A stretch of 64,000 nt of DNA, from the NCBI GenBank assembly GCA_037044905.1, contig JBAOKB010000024.1, positions 1 through 64,000 on the forward strand. Reading direction: 5' to 3'. Made by a program: the position numbers and the translations under genes. This DNA is from Hortaea werneckii. Lineage: Eukaryota > Ascomycota > Dothideomycetes > Mycosphaerellales > Teratosphaeriaceae. The notes beneath the pieces are model-generated. The model did not search any database and was not told the DNA's origin. It saw nothing but the letters and a program-made list of their open reading frames with translations. Below, piece after piece: positions 32,879 through 44,919 of the stretch (within the stretch, counting starts at the first letter, position 1; each line of letters opens with the position of its first letter).

Positions 32879-34859
32879 TCAGGAAGAAGACGACGCCTGC
32901 ATTATTCGCTTCATCGCTTCCACCGCCGCTGTCCTTCGCACTGCAGTCTGAGATCGTCTCTCCAACTCCTGGTATGCATAACTCATTTCCGCTTCCTCCC
33001 TTTCTATCCATCTCGACATCGCATCTACTTGTGCTTGGCTGTGCCCCTCTCGCGCACTCACGCTCTGTTCCGCTTGTGGGTACTGCTCTTTTGCTGCTTG
33101 AAGTTGCCTTGCTCTCTGCTCCATGGTGCCCAAAAGATCCTCTTGTCGTGACTCATCTGCCACTTGGCTCGCCGCTCGGTGGTGTCCCGACTCCGCCCCC
33201 GTGGACACAGGACTTGCCAGCTGTCCGCCAGCGCCGCAAAGTCTAGTCTCATCCGCCTGGAGACCAACTTGCTCTCGAAAGGTGTCATCCTCTCTTGATT
33301 GCTCGTTATCATCGATCGTTTCAGGCTGCAGAATACCTTCGGTTCTTGTTGGTCCGGTCGTGTCATGGCTGTGCACATTGGGCGGAGGTGGCGTGCTCGA
33401 GTATAAGTCCTCACCGTCATTGCTTGCCAAACCGAAAGGCTGTTGAGGCAGGTACGCTTCCGGGATTGTGGGTCGTGGCTCGTTGCCTTGCTCTTCAGAG
33501 GCGTTAGCATCCGTCTGAAATGTGTTGCCTAGGACGACGCCCCCGAGAGAGTCGGCTATCCGCTCTCCCAGGCAAGGAGTGGAAACAGCGATCGTGTCCA
33601 GTCCTGAAGCTGCCGGCTGTACTGAACGAGTCTGAGACAACGACTGACGGCCTACGCTGCCTGTCGTGGTAAGATTCTGGACTAAGCTAACCGGTGTAGG
33701 CGGCACTGTCGCCACTCGCCCGGCATACTGCACCCTCTCACCTAGGCTCTCCGGAGTCTCATCAGTAAGATCGATGACTGGCGAGGTAGTCGCCCTCAGC
33801 TCAAGGAGGACCCCAAGCCTTGATGCCATCCGCATGGTGCCGGAGGCGGCCGCCATTTGATCAGGCCCGACCTCGTTCTTGATTGTCGTGCCATTGCCTT
33901 TGCTGGGGATCGTCGGATCGCTATGAAATCCCTTCACCAAGGCGCTGAGCTTTTGCGGATTCACTTTGAGAATGGCTATACTTCCAGTGATACTTCGAGA
34001 GATGTTCGCCGTTGGTGCGGTCGCTGGCGTGGGCTCTGAAGGCTGTCTTTGCCGCTTCAAGGGGGAAGATGTGCCGACACTACAGTTGACTGTCCATAAC
34101 CCTGCCTTTTCGTTATGCTCATCTTGTGCGGAGCTTTGCCCGTGACGTCGAGAGAAACGCCTGGATGATCGGCTTTGCGGTGTTTCTGGCTCATGTTGAT
34201 AGGCGTGGCCACGTCCATTGCCATATCTAGGCGACGGACTCGGTTCGCTGGCTCTCGAAAATGGCTGGTAGTCTGGATCATTGGATGTATCGTCGTCAGA
34301 GGCTGGTGTTCCACCAGACGCCTCGTCAGATGCAGTATTGTGGGAGGCCTCGCTCCCATCTTCACTAGACTCATCGGGCTCTGAGTCGCAGAGCCTCTCG
34401 TTACCGGGTTGCCTGAGCCTGGTGACACGTTCTATTCGACATTTTGCTATCATCAGCTCGTAAAACGTCGAACGTAATCTGCCAGATGTCAGTCCGGCTC
34501 TTGCTGAGGGACAAACTCGATACTGACATGCAATGATCACGCTCATCGTTAAAGAAGAGATCGCGGGGGTAGTCACCCTTTAATTGTCCACTTCAGCCAA
34601 AGCAAGCCATTCAATTGATATGCGGTTCCCTGCCGGCCAAATGGAATGGCCGAACCTATCGGAGACGGCCTTGACTTTTGAACGAAAAATGTCCGACTGT
34701 CGGAGAGTAGCCTCGGTCGTTGACCAATAACTCGCGGTAAGTCCATCGATGGTCTTGGTCAGAGACAAGACGTTTGAGCTCGTCTGCTTCGTACGTTCGA
34801 ACTTCTCCAGTCGGCGATGGAAGCCCAACTTCCTTTCGAGGACCTTTATACCTTCCATG
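32879..34859 (-). CDS. Hypothetical protein, paralogue 1 of a tandem pair, apparent -1 frameshift in exon 1
   Basis: Exon 2 is 32879-34478 (533 codons); exon 1 runs from ATG 34859 to 34528, joined by a 49-nt GTCAGT...CTGAC...CAG intron. The N-terminal region (GIKVLERKLGFH...ASYW...IWPAGNRISIEWLA) aligns with that of the gene at 35.9-37.7 kb. Near 34583 the frame ends in TAA, but the next frame continues the alignment (KGDYPRDLFF versus NGAYPRDLYY), so one base is missing or the gene is dead. Exon 2 starts FYELMIAKC like its paralogue, then is low-complexity Ser/Asp/Pro-rich with a SUMO-interaction-like core VIDLTDE and ends in a predicted coiled coil rich in Gln/Glu/Arg. Probably nuclear; function unknown. 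Confidence 0.6.
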
Positions 34860-35894
34860 TTCGCAGTTCTACTTTCTAAGTCTAGCAAATTTAAATCGAC
34901 AACGACTTCGAAAGATGCCAAAGATCCATCTCATCTTTAAGACCACCTCCCCATCAAACAGTATAGCTATATGCCTCGATAGAGGCCACGGGAAGCACAC
35001 AAGGCCAAAGCAGGCACCTGAAACGGCATCCATGTCCAGTTGGACCAATAGGATCTCTTGGCACCCTTTCCGCATGCTCCCAGCATCCTACCAACTGCTA
35101 CATTGATAAAGGCAACAGTGCGATGCGCCAAAAGACATCTAAAAGAGGGAAATTGAAGGTCATGTTGAATCCCATGTCCATGCCATCGGGCTGCCCCAGC
35201 CTCGCCAAACGAAGAGGAAATCGCGAAGGACTATGTACATCAGCGACAAAAGCTAGGACACTAATCTAAAGTTGTCGGATGCGAGCAGGAGGAACCCCTT
35301 CACCGCGACTTCGTCACACGGCTACATACATAAGAACTCGTTCTAGCTAGGAGCGATGCTCCTACACGCTGCTAATGCTCGTTGGGTGGCGCTTTCACTA
35401 AGCGGGTTTGGGTCGATCCCGAAATTTGCATGCTCTGCCCTTGCAAACAGTGTGAAGAGCTTAGGGAAGAGTCCGGATCGTTCTAATTGATCTTTGGCTG
35501 CGGAAAGACCTTCAATTTGGGACCAAAAAAGAGGTCCTATGAACAGTAAGATGGCAGACTGCAAAGCGGCACTTGCTCACCGGGATCGAAAGATGGTATC
35601 TATGCACGGACATTGACTGGAATGAGTCACGTTGCGGGAGGAAGATGGGGACGAGTTCGACAAGCATCTCGCTTTCGACGAGAAGTGGACCGGCAAGCCC
35701 AAAGGAGTGGAGAGACGGCGCTAATGCCTACGCCTAGCGGCTGGACAGTCAGGTGAAGGATCTCGTGAAGGTGATTGTGAGAGACACGCCGCTTTTTCCA
35801 GATGTCATACGTCGTGGGACTTCTCAAGATCCCCAATGAGGAGACTGTACAGAGTCGGCTATGTATGCGTTCCCTCTCCTACATCTTCATCGAT
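34860..35894. other. Spacer between tandem paralogues; coding-like scraps, no gene model
   Basis: Minus-strand frames at about 35570-35740 (...LVELVPIFLPQRDSFQSM...) and 35343-35558 (GPLFWSQIEGLSAAKDQL...) look protein-like. They are joined only by a 22-nt GT...AG gap, too short for an intron and out of frame. It may be a decayed gene. I do not recognise it. Confidence 0.3.
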
Positions 35895-37718
35895 TCAACC
35901 CTCCCACTCCACCGTCACAGTCAACTCAGGCGTCGACGCATCCCGCAATTGCCTCAAACGCCTAACCAGGGCCTTGAACCCAGCTTCCGCCCCTCTTCTA
36001 ATCCGCCCATTAAACGCCTTCCCCGAGTGAGGCGGAGGGTTAAGATGTTCGACCCTTACAGCCCTGACAGTGCGGTCCTTCAATCGCGGGGGCATTTCTT
36101 CGTCGATTTTCCGGAAAAAGCTGCCCACGTCATCGCCCGCTTCGAGCTGGAGCCAGCCAGAAGGCTCGTTGTCGGCCCACCAGTCGATTTCGAGCTCGGC
36201 GCGTTCGAGCGCATCGCTGTAGTCGCCCGTCGGGGGAGTCATGTCGAGGTATTGGGGATCGAGGGAGTGGCGATGGTGTTGGGCAGGCGTGCCTACTCTC
36301 GACGCAACATTTGTAGGCAGTGGTGGCGGCTGTGTTGCAGGGCCTGCAGCGCGCCAGGATGTCCCGTTCGGTAACCCGCTTGAGCTGCCGAGCGGCGTGA
36401 TGTTTGGTCGAGGTGCTTCGCTAGGTCGGTTCTCGGGGCTATGCTGGGCAACAGAAGCGAAGCTAGGTAGTGTTGAGTGGCCAGTGGGATTCATACCAGG
36501 TGAATGTTGAGGTTCGGGCTTGACGCCGTTTGGTTGTCTGTCGAGCGGAGACTCAGCAGACGAATTCGTAGTGCTCTTTGACAGCTCTGTTACCAGAGTC
36601 TGAGCATCAACTCTGCTTGCCGGGACGTTCTCGAACACACTGCGTATTCTCTCCCAATCGGGTCGAGCGAGTTTTGGTCCGTTTGGTCCTATAAGCTGCG
36701 ATACTACTGGACTGTCCATGTAGGGTCCCAAAACTTCACTGGCGATCGGATTGATGCCAGTAATAGGTGAAGGACCTTGTGCACCATACCTCTCGGTCGG
36801 TGCGGGTGCTGGTGGCGGTATTCTGCTATCAGCCGGCAAGTTGGCAAATGAATGAGAGGCTGTTTGCTCTGCGCTTGATACGGTAGTGAGGGGAGCTTCT
36901 GTCCTTGGCCTTTTGGTTGCAGGAGAGTTTGCTTCAGTCCCTGGAACACTGCTGCGTTTTCTCGAGCGATGGGGAACGCCAGAGGATGAATCTTCTGGGG
37001 GCAGCTGCTCGGGTGGCTCGCCGTCTTCGATGTAATAGTTGATGGAGTTGACCGGCGTGAAGTTGGAATGACGTTTCTGTGCTTCTGGTGATCTTTGATT
37101 CAGGGAAGAGTCGCCTTCTTCATGTTCTGACGCGGCCCTCACGCTCCCGAGGACGTGGTCGACGGCACCATTGAGTGCATCTCGATCCACCGTTTCCTCC
37201 GCCTGGCCGTCCAAAGGCCCCGGTTCGTAATGCCATCCTCTGCCATGATTCTCGTAATATCGAATACATTTCGCCACGATCAAAAGGTAGAAAGACTCCC
37301 AGAGCCTGCAAAGAAACTTAGCGCCCGGTATTGGATTCAATGCCACAGGACTTCTCACTTACTCGGCTCTATCTTCCTGTTTTGAGTAGTACAGATCGCG
37401 TGGGTAGGCACCATTCAAAGTAGTCTGTGATGCATCCGCGAGCCACCTGAGCCGATCCTGGGTATCGTCGGACCATAATTCCGGCCCATACTTTTGGAAG
37501 AGGTTTTCGGCGTCGATCCTCAAAGTCTCAGAGTCGCGGATTTCCGCTTGATTTTTGCCGCCATAGGAGGTCGTGAGTCTTTTGATGTCTTCGTTGAAGT
37601 CCTTGAGGAGCGGGATTTTCAGGCGATCCTTGTGCCGTGACAGGCCGAGGGGGAACCAGACACCGAGCTTACGCTCGATATCGAGGATTTTAAGCCTGCC
37701 ACCCGGCGCTCTTGACAT
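35895..37718 (-). CDS. Hypothetical protein, paralogue 2 of a tandem pair
   Basis: Exons 37363-37718 and 35895-37305, 57-nt intron, 588 residues, frame intact. Residues 1-119 form a conserved domain (LKILDIERKLGVW...LTTSYGG...LFQKYGPELW...RLRWLADASQTT...YPRDLYY) shared with the gene at 32.9-34.9 kb, and the same intron position before FYLLIVAKC. The middle (about 170-470) is disordered, Pro/Ser-rich, with a basic cluster RKRSSVPGTEANSPATKRPR that could be a nuclear signal. The last 110 residues are better ordered (ELEIDWWADNEPSGWLQLEAG...AGFKALVRRLRQLRD) and have no counterpart in paralogue 1. I do not recognise the family; a nuclear role is a guess. Confidence 0.75.
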
Positions 37719-40128
37719 GTTGGATGTGATGCCGCTGTCGGGGATTTAAGATTCTTCAAGGCGTGTACAACGGAAAGAAGGAAAGTAGGCTAGCATGAGC
37801 GGTGACAGGTGGTCATGATAAGTCCCGAATGCCAATGTAATAATCAGTCGGAGGTAGCTTCACTGGCGTGGTGTCTCGGTTACGAGGTTGCACTAGCCTG
37901 AAAGTGGCGCGGCAAACTAAGGGGTTAAGCGGCATCGGTAGGTTCCGGGGGGGTGATAGCATAGGACAGCCAGGCTACGGAGGTAGAGGTACGTGGACCT
38001 ATCTCGTTATGTACCTCGTCTCTCAAATGCCTTACGTCCTCGTCGTCTGCAAGCCGTCTAGCCGGACGAAACCTCGGTTTCTTGATATGAGAACCTGTCT
38101 AGGTTTGCGTACGCGTCCAGCTGACGTTCCCTACGATCTTTCTCTCCTTCTCCAGACACATGCACTTGAGACTCCGAGAAAAACAGTTACTGTGATTTTT
38201 GTTTGTGTGCGCGCCGGACTTGCCCTAAGCTAGGTCCGCGGAAACGACCAGGTGCATGAGCGGTAAGACTTGCCGCGCACCTCACCCATCCGCCGTTCGC
38301 TACGTCTTCCAATCTACTCCCGTCTTGGTCCTCTACACGGAATTACAAGGGGCGGGATGTACACGGCCCATTCTACTCGATACCTACCTCCGAGGTATAC
38401 ACTAATAATAACAGCCGATATGATGCAGTACGGCGCAACGGACGAAAGGTGAATGGGTGCATCATGTCCTGGATCTCGTCCGTGCTTCGCATCTTGGCAC
38501 ATCCAGCAACGACCAAGCATCAGGAGCGATTTCGGAGGGTGTGGGCATTAGAATAAACGCGGATCATGCGCCTCGGCGAGGAGCGATACTGTTCATGTCT
38601 GTTGGCTTAACAAATCAATATCTCAAGATGCCGACAATGCGCAGCTCTAACAATGACTGGTCAATCCGTTTCCTCATGGACGGGCATGACTACGGGGACA
38701 GACAGACAGACAGATACATTGGCTTCACTACGGACGTAGTATGCTTTAACCGACTTGGCCATACCTAGGAAGTACCTTCGTACTCAAAACCGTCTGCAGG
38801 CTCCCGTACCGCTGTACCGGCAATTAGTCATGTCGAAGCAGACGATAACAGTTCACTTGGAGTTGTTTCAGCGCCGCATTGTCTTACCGCCACCTACATC
38901 TTCCATCCTTTCATCACGCTTCTGTGAACGCCATCAATTCCGATGTCTGAGCGCCTAAAAAAGTTCTGTAAACAGTTGCTTCTTGCGTTGCAGAGCTGCC
39001 GGGCGCGATACTGTACGCTTCATCAACGTTCAAAAGGGTCAATGTAGGTAAGGCGAAATAGCCTGAAATGGCTCTGGCGCTTAAGCTTATAGGCGAGCGT
39101 CTCCGGCGTCTTTTGGAGATTGCCCTGCAACGTCGATGACTTTCGTCGACTATTATGGCAGTAGGGCGACCGGACATGCTCGTCCGCCTCTTCACTTCAT
39201 CCTATGTATATTGGCATTCGAGATGCCTGCCACCGAGGGTAGACCATTGCTTAAAGCTTAAAGTGATAAATCGTTTTCCAATACATGTTTCTGACTTCGT
39301 CGCTCTTTGGTGGGACATACCTCGCCTGCGACAGCCTCCGAAAGAAAGACAACCCTTACGTCTCTCGTCGTACTACCAATTTTAGGACATTGTTGTCGAT
39401 CATCTGCCTTTCTACGACAGATTCACGCCAAGACACGCGCGCTTACTGTCACGAGAGGTAAAGCATCTCAATGGTACTCTTAGATGCTGCTCATCACGAA
39501 TTCCAGACCATTTGCTGGAAACGCGCTGTGTGCCTACAGACTTCCCGACATAGCCAGAAACGTAGAGTACGTGCTAAACTATCCTGATTTCACATGTCAA
39601 AAGATAGCCAAATGTGTAGTGTAGGACGGTGCACACTGCACGAACACTTCAGTGGCCCTTTCTGACCTCCGCTTGTGTACATTAGAGGCATCTGGGTTCA
39701 GAATCTACTCTTTCCGGATCACTGTCATAGCCTTGGTGAGTCTATCGCCTTCCTGACCGGGCGATGGCAGCGTTGGCAACGAAGACGTATAGACATCGAT
39801 CGTCATGGTCTTCACGTCCCTCCAACAGATACCTGCGTATAAGCGCAGGATGTAGGATGGAAGGTCAGACTGGTTAAAGACGTACAAAGTACTTGAGACC
39901 GGCTTCATGGGTAGTACCGCGCCGGGTAGAGCGCCGCAGAGCAATCTCAGTCCATCGTAAGAGACATTGTCTAAACTCTTTACGCATTATAAATTTGAAT
40001 ACTCTCCGCACTTAAGCGAAAGGCCCGCTGTGAAGAGACGTAAGTCTACCCGCCACATCCGCGAGCCTAGACCGATAGAGGACAGAAACAACATCCTCAA
40101 CTTCGAAGTAATTGCAAATTCTCATCGA
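37719..40128. other. 2.4-kb intergenic region, no gene seen
   Basis: Frames are short with no motif. An ORF of 79 codons on the minus strand at 39705-39944 has no recognisable features. A short (GACA)n run is at 38698-38716. Includes the promoter of paralogue 2 and the 3' side of pantothenate kinase. Confidence 0.45.
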
Positions 40129-41580
40129 CTACCTCTCAACAACCGGACTCTCCTCAGCATCAACACTGCCCCTTCGACCCCATTTGACAGGTCTCCGTTT
40201 CAGAAAAGCGCCGACAGCGCCTAGGTAGCCTTCGTGTCTTAAGAAGAAAGCCTGCTTGGAGCCTTTACTCCAGAATTTGATAGCGAAGGAGAGCGTGTGG
40301 ATGGTCTGGTGGTGGCCGCGGATGAAAGAACCACCAAAGTAGATGCGCTGGAGGTCGTGTTTTTCGGATTGGAGGTAGGCGATTTGACCGATGTTGTTAC
40401 TGTTTATACATTAGTAGAGGTCAGTAAATGGGATTCAAAGTACTCACCTGATAGCATAAAGAAGACTTCTTGAGATGTCTTCAGGTTTGAACATCCTCCC
40501 ATCCCCGATCAAGTTCGCCTGGGGAGCTTCATCGCCGCTGGCCGCATCGCCGTCAAATTTCGATCGATTCACATCGCCGTTGCTGAGTCCACTGCCATCC
40601 TCCGCCCTTCTCTCCGCTTCCCGTTTCCGCTTCAGCACTTTACCAAAACTACTCGCGATCGTCCTCTCGCTGAGTCCGATCTTCTCATACCCCATGCCCT
40701 CGCCGTAAATATCCCCAACCAAAAGATCCACAGAGCCATTCTCACCCTGGTCGGCCATAGCCAGCATATCGTCAAAATTCCGCGCGCCGGTCAGCAGAGA
40801 TAGCAGGCCCCATAGCGTACCGCCACCTAATGACGTTCCGCCAATACGCTGATACTGTGACGGGCCGGACACTTTGACCATGCTCACACCGCTGCCGATA
40901 TTGACTAGTAGGTAAGGGTAGACGTCGGACCTGGCTTCCTGATAAACGACGGCATTATCCGGGTCCGTATCGTTATAAGTAAAGACTTCCATCGGAATCT
41001 CGGTGATGAAGAAATCAAGGCCCATAATCAGACAGCCCATCTCGTCCTCGCGCTGCACATCGACGCCCAGCCGTTCTTTAATCCTATCGTAGAACTTGTA
41101 GGCGCCGCCACCGGTGGCCTGGACGCTGAGTTCGGTGGCTTTGGCGCCGTTGGTCTGCTTGTGGCGGGACTGCAGGACGCGCAGGTACTCGATGCAGTCG
41201 TCGATGCGCTCGGTCTCGAACGAGAGGAAGTGCAGGCGGCCGCCAGATTCCGGGTTGCCATTCTCGCGGGAGAAGTATACCACTTTGGCTAGGGAGCCGC
41301 CGATGTCTGCGGCGACGTGGCTGACTACTGCGGTGTGGTTGGGGAGTCTGATGTCACGTTTGTGCTGGGTGTAGGATTGCTCTTCCAGCTCCGGGTCTGA
41401 AGTGGGAGAATTACTGCCGCTCCTTTGGGATACATCGTCCTCGCCGTGGTCGATGATGTAAGCTCCAGCTACATTGATCTTAATCGTCCCGGGTTTGTGG
41501 ATGGTGGATTGCATATCCACTGCCGAGCTAGAGATGCGGCGGCGCTTAGCCGCGGGTCTTTCGATCTCAGCCATGGTCAT
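40129..41580 (-). CDS. Pantothenate kinase (eukaryotic type II), first step of coenzyme A synthesis
   Basis: Exons 40448-41580 and 40129-40399, 48-nt intron, 467 residues. Catalyses ATP-dependent phosphorylation of pantothenate (vitamin B5) to 4'-phosphopantothenate, the controlling step of CoA synthesis. The sugar-kinase-like fold is visible: phosphate-binding ADIGGSLAKVVYFS, LSVQATGGGAYKFYDRI, LLVNIGSGVSMVKV, GGTSLGGGTLWGLLSLLTGA, and GGSFIRGHHQTIHTLSFAIKFWS in exon 2. The first 85 residues are a Ser/Asp-rich extension with a basic AAKRRRIS. ATG 41574, two codons in, is an alternative start. The 5' end is 518 bp from divergent Rtf2. Confidence 0.93.
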
Positions 41581-42098
41581 TTGCTGGGCAGATGAAGAAC
41601 TCCCTTGAATTCTTCCAGGGGCAAGAAGGAAGCCGGGATATGTTGAGCTGGCACGTGCTCGGCTTCCGAATTGAGCAGGAGGTCAGATCCAGGAGATGAG
41701 GCCAGTCTTACAATTGGGTGGCGATTGCTGAGTAGTCCTTTATGTGGCGATGAGAATTGCCTATCCAGAGGAAGTCGTTTGTCCAGGAGAAGCGTTGGGA
41801 CGAGCGATGAGCGACATTGTGGTCGGGCGAGTGGTGTAAGATGAACGGGATCCACCAAGACTACTCTCCGTGCTACTACTAGCTGCTGGCCGGCCGAGGT
41901 CGTCTTCGGCTCCGCGATTGCTAGAGCCCATCGGTCCGAGCGCCGTTTCCCTCTCCGTTTGAGGCGTTTGCCAAGAAATCTTGCACGCGCTTCATCATTC
42001 GCGACGGAGGCTTTAATCAATCCATCAATCAATACGGGAACATTACTGTACACCGCGGCATTCTCGACAACCGATGGGAGCGCGGTAACATCACGACA
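41581..42098. other. Bidirectional promoter, pantothenate kinase / Rtf2
   Basis: 518 bp between two divergent housekeeping genes. The long minus-strand frame crossing it is a shadow of Rtf2 read antisense. Confidence 0.6.
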
Positions 42099-43022
42099 AT
42101 GGGTAACGACGGCGGCAGTATACCAACTCGTCGCGAGCTGGTGAAAGAGGCGGCGCGCAACCCCACAACCTCGGAGCTCAAAGAGTCGCAGAATGAGCAA
42201 CAAGAATACCACTGGACTACCGACCCGGTTTCCAACAAGCCGCTGTCTCGACCGATAGTGTCCGATTCGAACGGAAAGCTCTATAACAAAGACACTATCC
42301 TGGAATACCTGGTCGAAGGCGCCTACAAGGAAGACGCCGAGCGCATCACCAACGGCGCTATCAAGAGCTTGAAGGACATTGTCGAAGTGAAGTTCGACGT
42401 AGACGGGGAGGCAACAGCGGCCGACAAGCAGGAGATCTGGAAGTGTCCCGTGACGGGCGATAAGCTCGGTCCTGGCTCCAAGGCAGCCTATATTGTACCG
42501 TGTGGCCATGCATTCTCAGGGAGCGCGATCAAGGAAGTCTCGGGCGAGAAGTGTCTGACATGCGATACGGCGTATGCCTCCAACGACATTATTCCCATCT
42601 TACCGACTTCGGAGACAGACGTTGCAAGATTGCAATTGCGAATCAAGACGCTGCAGGAGAAAGGGCTCGCTCACTCGCTGAAGAAAGCTTCTGGCGGTAA
42701 CAAGAAGCGGAAGAAGAAAGACGAGGCCAACACGACGGACACGAATGGCGTCGACAAAATATCTAGCCAGGATCAAGCGAAGACTAGCACCAAATCTGCA
42801 GACGCCAAAGACAACGACGACAACAGCCGCAACATCAAAAACTCATCGGCCGCATCCATCGCCGCCAAGGTCAAGGAGGAGCAAGAACGTTCCAAGAAGC
42901 GTAAACTCGAAAGCGACAATGTGCGCAGCCTCTTCTCACAGCGCGACAAGGATGCGTCGAATGGTAAGAACGGCGACTTCATGACGCGAGGATACAGCGT
43001 TCCTTCCGCGGCGAAGAGATGA
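42099..43022 (+). CDS. rtf2: Rtf2-family replication termination / fork protein
   Basis: Single exon, 307 residues, the normal fungal length. MGNDGGSIPTRRELVKEA is the conserved start of the family, followed by the RING-like region: WTTDPVSNKPLSRPIVSD, NKDTILEYLVEG, then WKCPVTGD...AYIVPCGHAFSGSAIKEV...CLTCDTAY, with Cys/His zinc ligands partly missing as usual in Rtf2. The C-terminal half is Lys/Ser/Asp-rich with KKRKKK and KKRKLES nuclear signals and ends RGYSVPSAAKR. In fission yeast Rtf2 acts with PCNA and sumoylation at a replication barrier; in animals it is a fork component removed by DDI1/2. That function is family knowledge. Confidence 0.93.
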   Translation: MGNDGGSIPTRRELVKEAARNPTTSELKESQNEQQEYHWTTDPVSNKPLSRPIVSDSNGKLYNKDTILEYLVEGAYKEDAERITNGAIKSLKDIVEVKFDVDGEATAADKQEIWKCPVTGDKLGPGSKAAYIVPCGHAFSGSAIKEVSGEKCLTCDTAYASNDIIPILPTSETDVARLQLRIKTLQEKGLAHSLKKASGGNKKRKKKDEANTTDTNGVDKISSQDQAKTSTKSADAKDNDDNSRNIKNSSAASIAAKVKEEQERSKKRKLESDNVRSLFSQRDKDASNGKNGDFMTRGYSVPSAAKR

Positions 43023-43885
43023 GGTCTGCAACCAAGAAAAGGACGATTCGATTGCCTTTTTCCTTCTACCCCCTGATCGTGATGCAGCCTGATAGCATTG
43101 AGCAGTTCTATATTCGGTGGAAAGAAATACGCAGTGAGCTTCTAGCCTCCAGAGGTCTAGCCGCTGCTGCTTTGAGTCTGGCATTCAGGCCGAAGGGATG
43201 TCTTCTGCGCATCCGTGTGCTAGTGACAGATAACCCGGGTTATCGCGGCCGAATTCAAAGAGCGAAAGAGTGGGCCCTGACCCAAAATCCACGGCGTGGA
43301 GTCCCCATTTGCAACAATCCAACCTGGTGTCTCTCGATGCCCTTCTCGATGCCCTGGGTAGGCATCCCCAGGCGGCCAAGTCAATCTGACGCTCCAATAG
43401 CACAACATTTACGCAATCAAGGAGACCAGACTCCTGTTGATCTTTTGAGCTCCCGAAAGCAGTCAAGCTCAAATGCAGCCAACAGATCCCATCTCGCAAG
43501 AGCCAAACACAGACACGCTGCACCGATGTATCTACCCACAATCCCATGTCAGGGAGTCATCTTAATTACCTCGTGTACGTTCTGGACCTGGGCCCGGTGA
43601 AAGCCAGTCCTTGCTGCGTAGGAACGAGGATAGGGCTACCTAGAGTGAGCGGGCTTGCTCCAGGGGTGACAGCCTGGACAATGGTAGCGCGCGAGTGAGA
43701 TGAGACCACTTCTCCCCTGTCCCTAACTGATGAAATCGTGGAACAAAGATCGAGTTACTTTGTCTGCGTGGTAGTGGGAAGATAAGTCGGTAGCGAAAAG
43801 CAAAGTATATCAACTTGAATTGGAAATTGTCTATGACAGAAACGTCTCTTCCCGACTTGCCTTCCAAGAATTGTTCTGTTCTGCG

Positions 43886-43913
43886 CCCCCCCCCCCCCCC
43901 CCCCCCCCCCCCC
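43886..43913. repeat. Homopolymer (C)28
   Basis: Uninterrupted run of 28 C followed by TTAAAAAG-rich sequence. Exact length may be uncertain in assembly. Confidence 0.8.
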
Positions 43914-44617
43914 TTAAAAAGAAAAAGAAAAAGAAAAGAAATCTTGAAATTTTCGCCCTTCACTGGCCCAGATCCAAACATAGTCTCAGCCGCCACAGCA
44001 TGTGATAGCAAGATCCTGGAAAAGAAACATCAGGTATTCACTATTCCCAAAGCACATGTATGAAATATCATGCCCACCAACCCTTGAATCAATGTCCATT
44101 GTTTCCTCCTCTTACGCACACAAGGGAGAAAAGAGCATGAGACCACAACGATAATCCAAACACATTACGATATTCCGCCGTACACAACATCCCCATATCC
44201 ACCCTCATTCCCCATGTCACCCAATCCCGTCGTCCCTTTGACCCCAAAAAGCCGTATGTCGCTGTGCACAATGACAGGATTTCCAAATGACCAAAGTCCA
44301 TTACAGCCGACGAGGGTCTCCAAACGATCGATCCCATTAGAATCTCGGCAGTGAAGATTCCACCGCAGCTTTTCCCTCCACGCTGCAGGTTGAAGTCCAA
44401 CCCCTTCAAGACTTTCGAACCCCAGATCCTTTCACAAGCCTCTTTTGGCCCATCCCCCAATTCAACCCAATCACTCTAAAAAGCCCCAATCTGATCCGTC
44501 CCCGCTGCTCCGCATCCCTCACCATGCATTCCCAGAAGCTCGCTAAGAAACAGCGGAGAAAAAGAAAGAAAAGAAAAGTTCGACGGAATCGGCATTACGC
44601 TGTCGAGAGCCCGAGTT

Positions 44618-44630
44618 GGGGGGGGGGGGG
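44618..44630. repeat. Homopolymer (G)13
   Basis: Uninterrupted run of 13 G near the 3' end of the Gdt1 gene. Confidence 0.8.
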
Positions 44631-44919
44631 AGAAACCAAGTGGAAAGAATCAAGAATTTTTAGAAAGCTGTTAATACAACGAAACCCCCTCCCGTAAAGG
44701 TGCGGGGATGAGGGTGGGTAAAAAGAACCCTCTCATTTTCCTTTTCCCGATCTGCTGCTCCAGTTCACTTTCTTAAGCCGAGAGATGACGGCTTTGGCGA
44801 AACGAGGCAGTAAAAAGCGATTTCGCGATGAGGAAGTTTGCGGGCTGGACTGGAAGTAGGCCGGGAAGGGGCCGAAAACGAGAAGACCGGCAGAGAGAGA
44901 CGAAGAAAGTGGGTCCGGT

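Larger units (their letters stand above)
43023..44919. other. Convergent intergenic region with homopolymers; no gene
   Basis: Between Rtf2 and the Gdt1 gene. Contains a 28-base C run and a 13-base G run (listed) and A-rich segments. No supported coding sequence. Confidence 0.5.

Noticed and set aside
38698..38716. (GACA)n run as a regulatory element
   Set aside because: Short simple repeat in a gene-free region with nothing to link it to a gene.
41577..42509. 310-codon minus-strand frame between pantothenate kinase and Rtf2
   Set aside because: Its left half is intergenic and its right half is antisense to the well-supported Rtf2 coding sequence; no recognisable protein.
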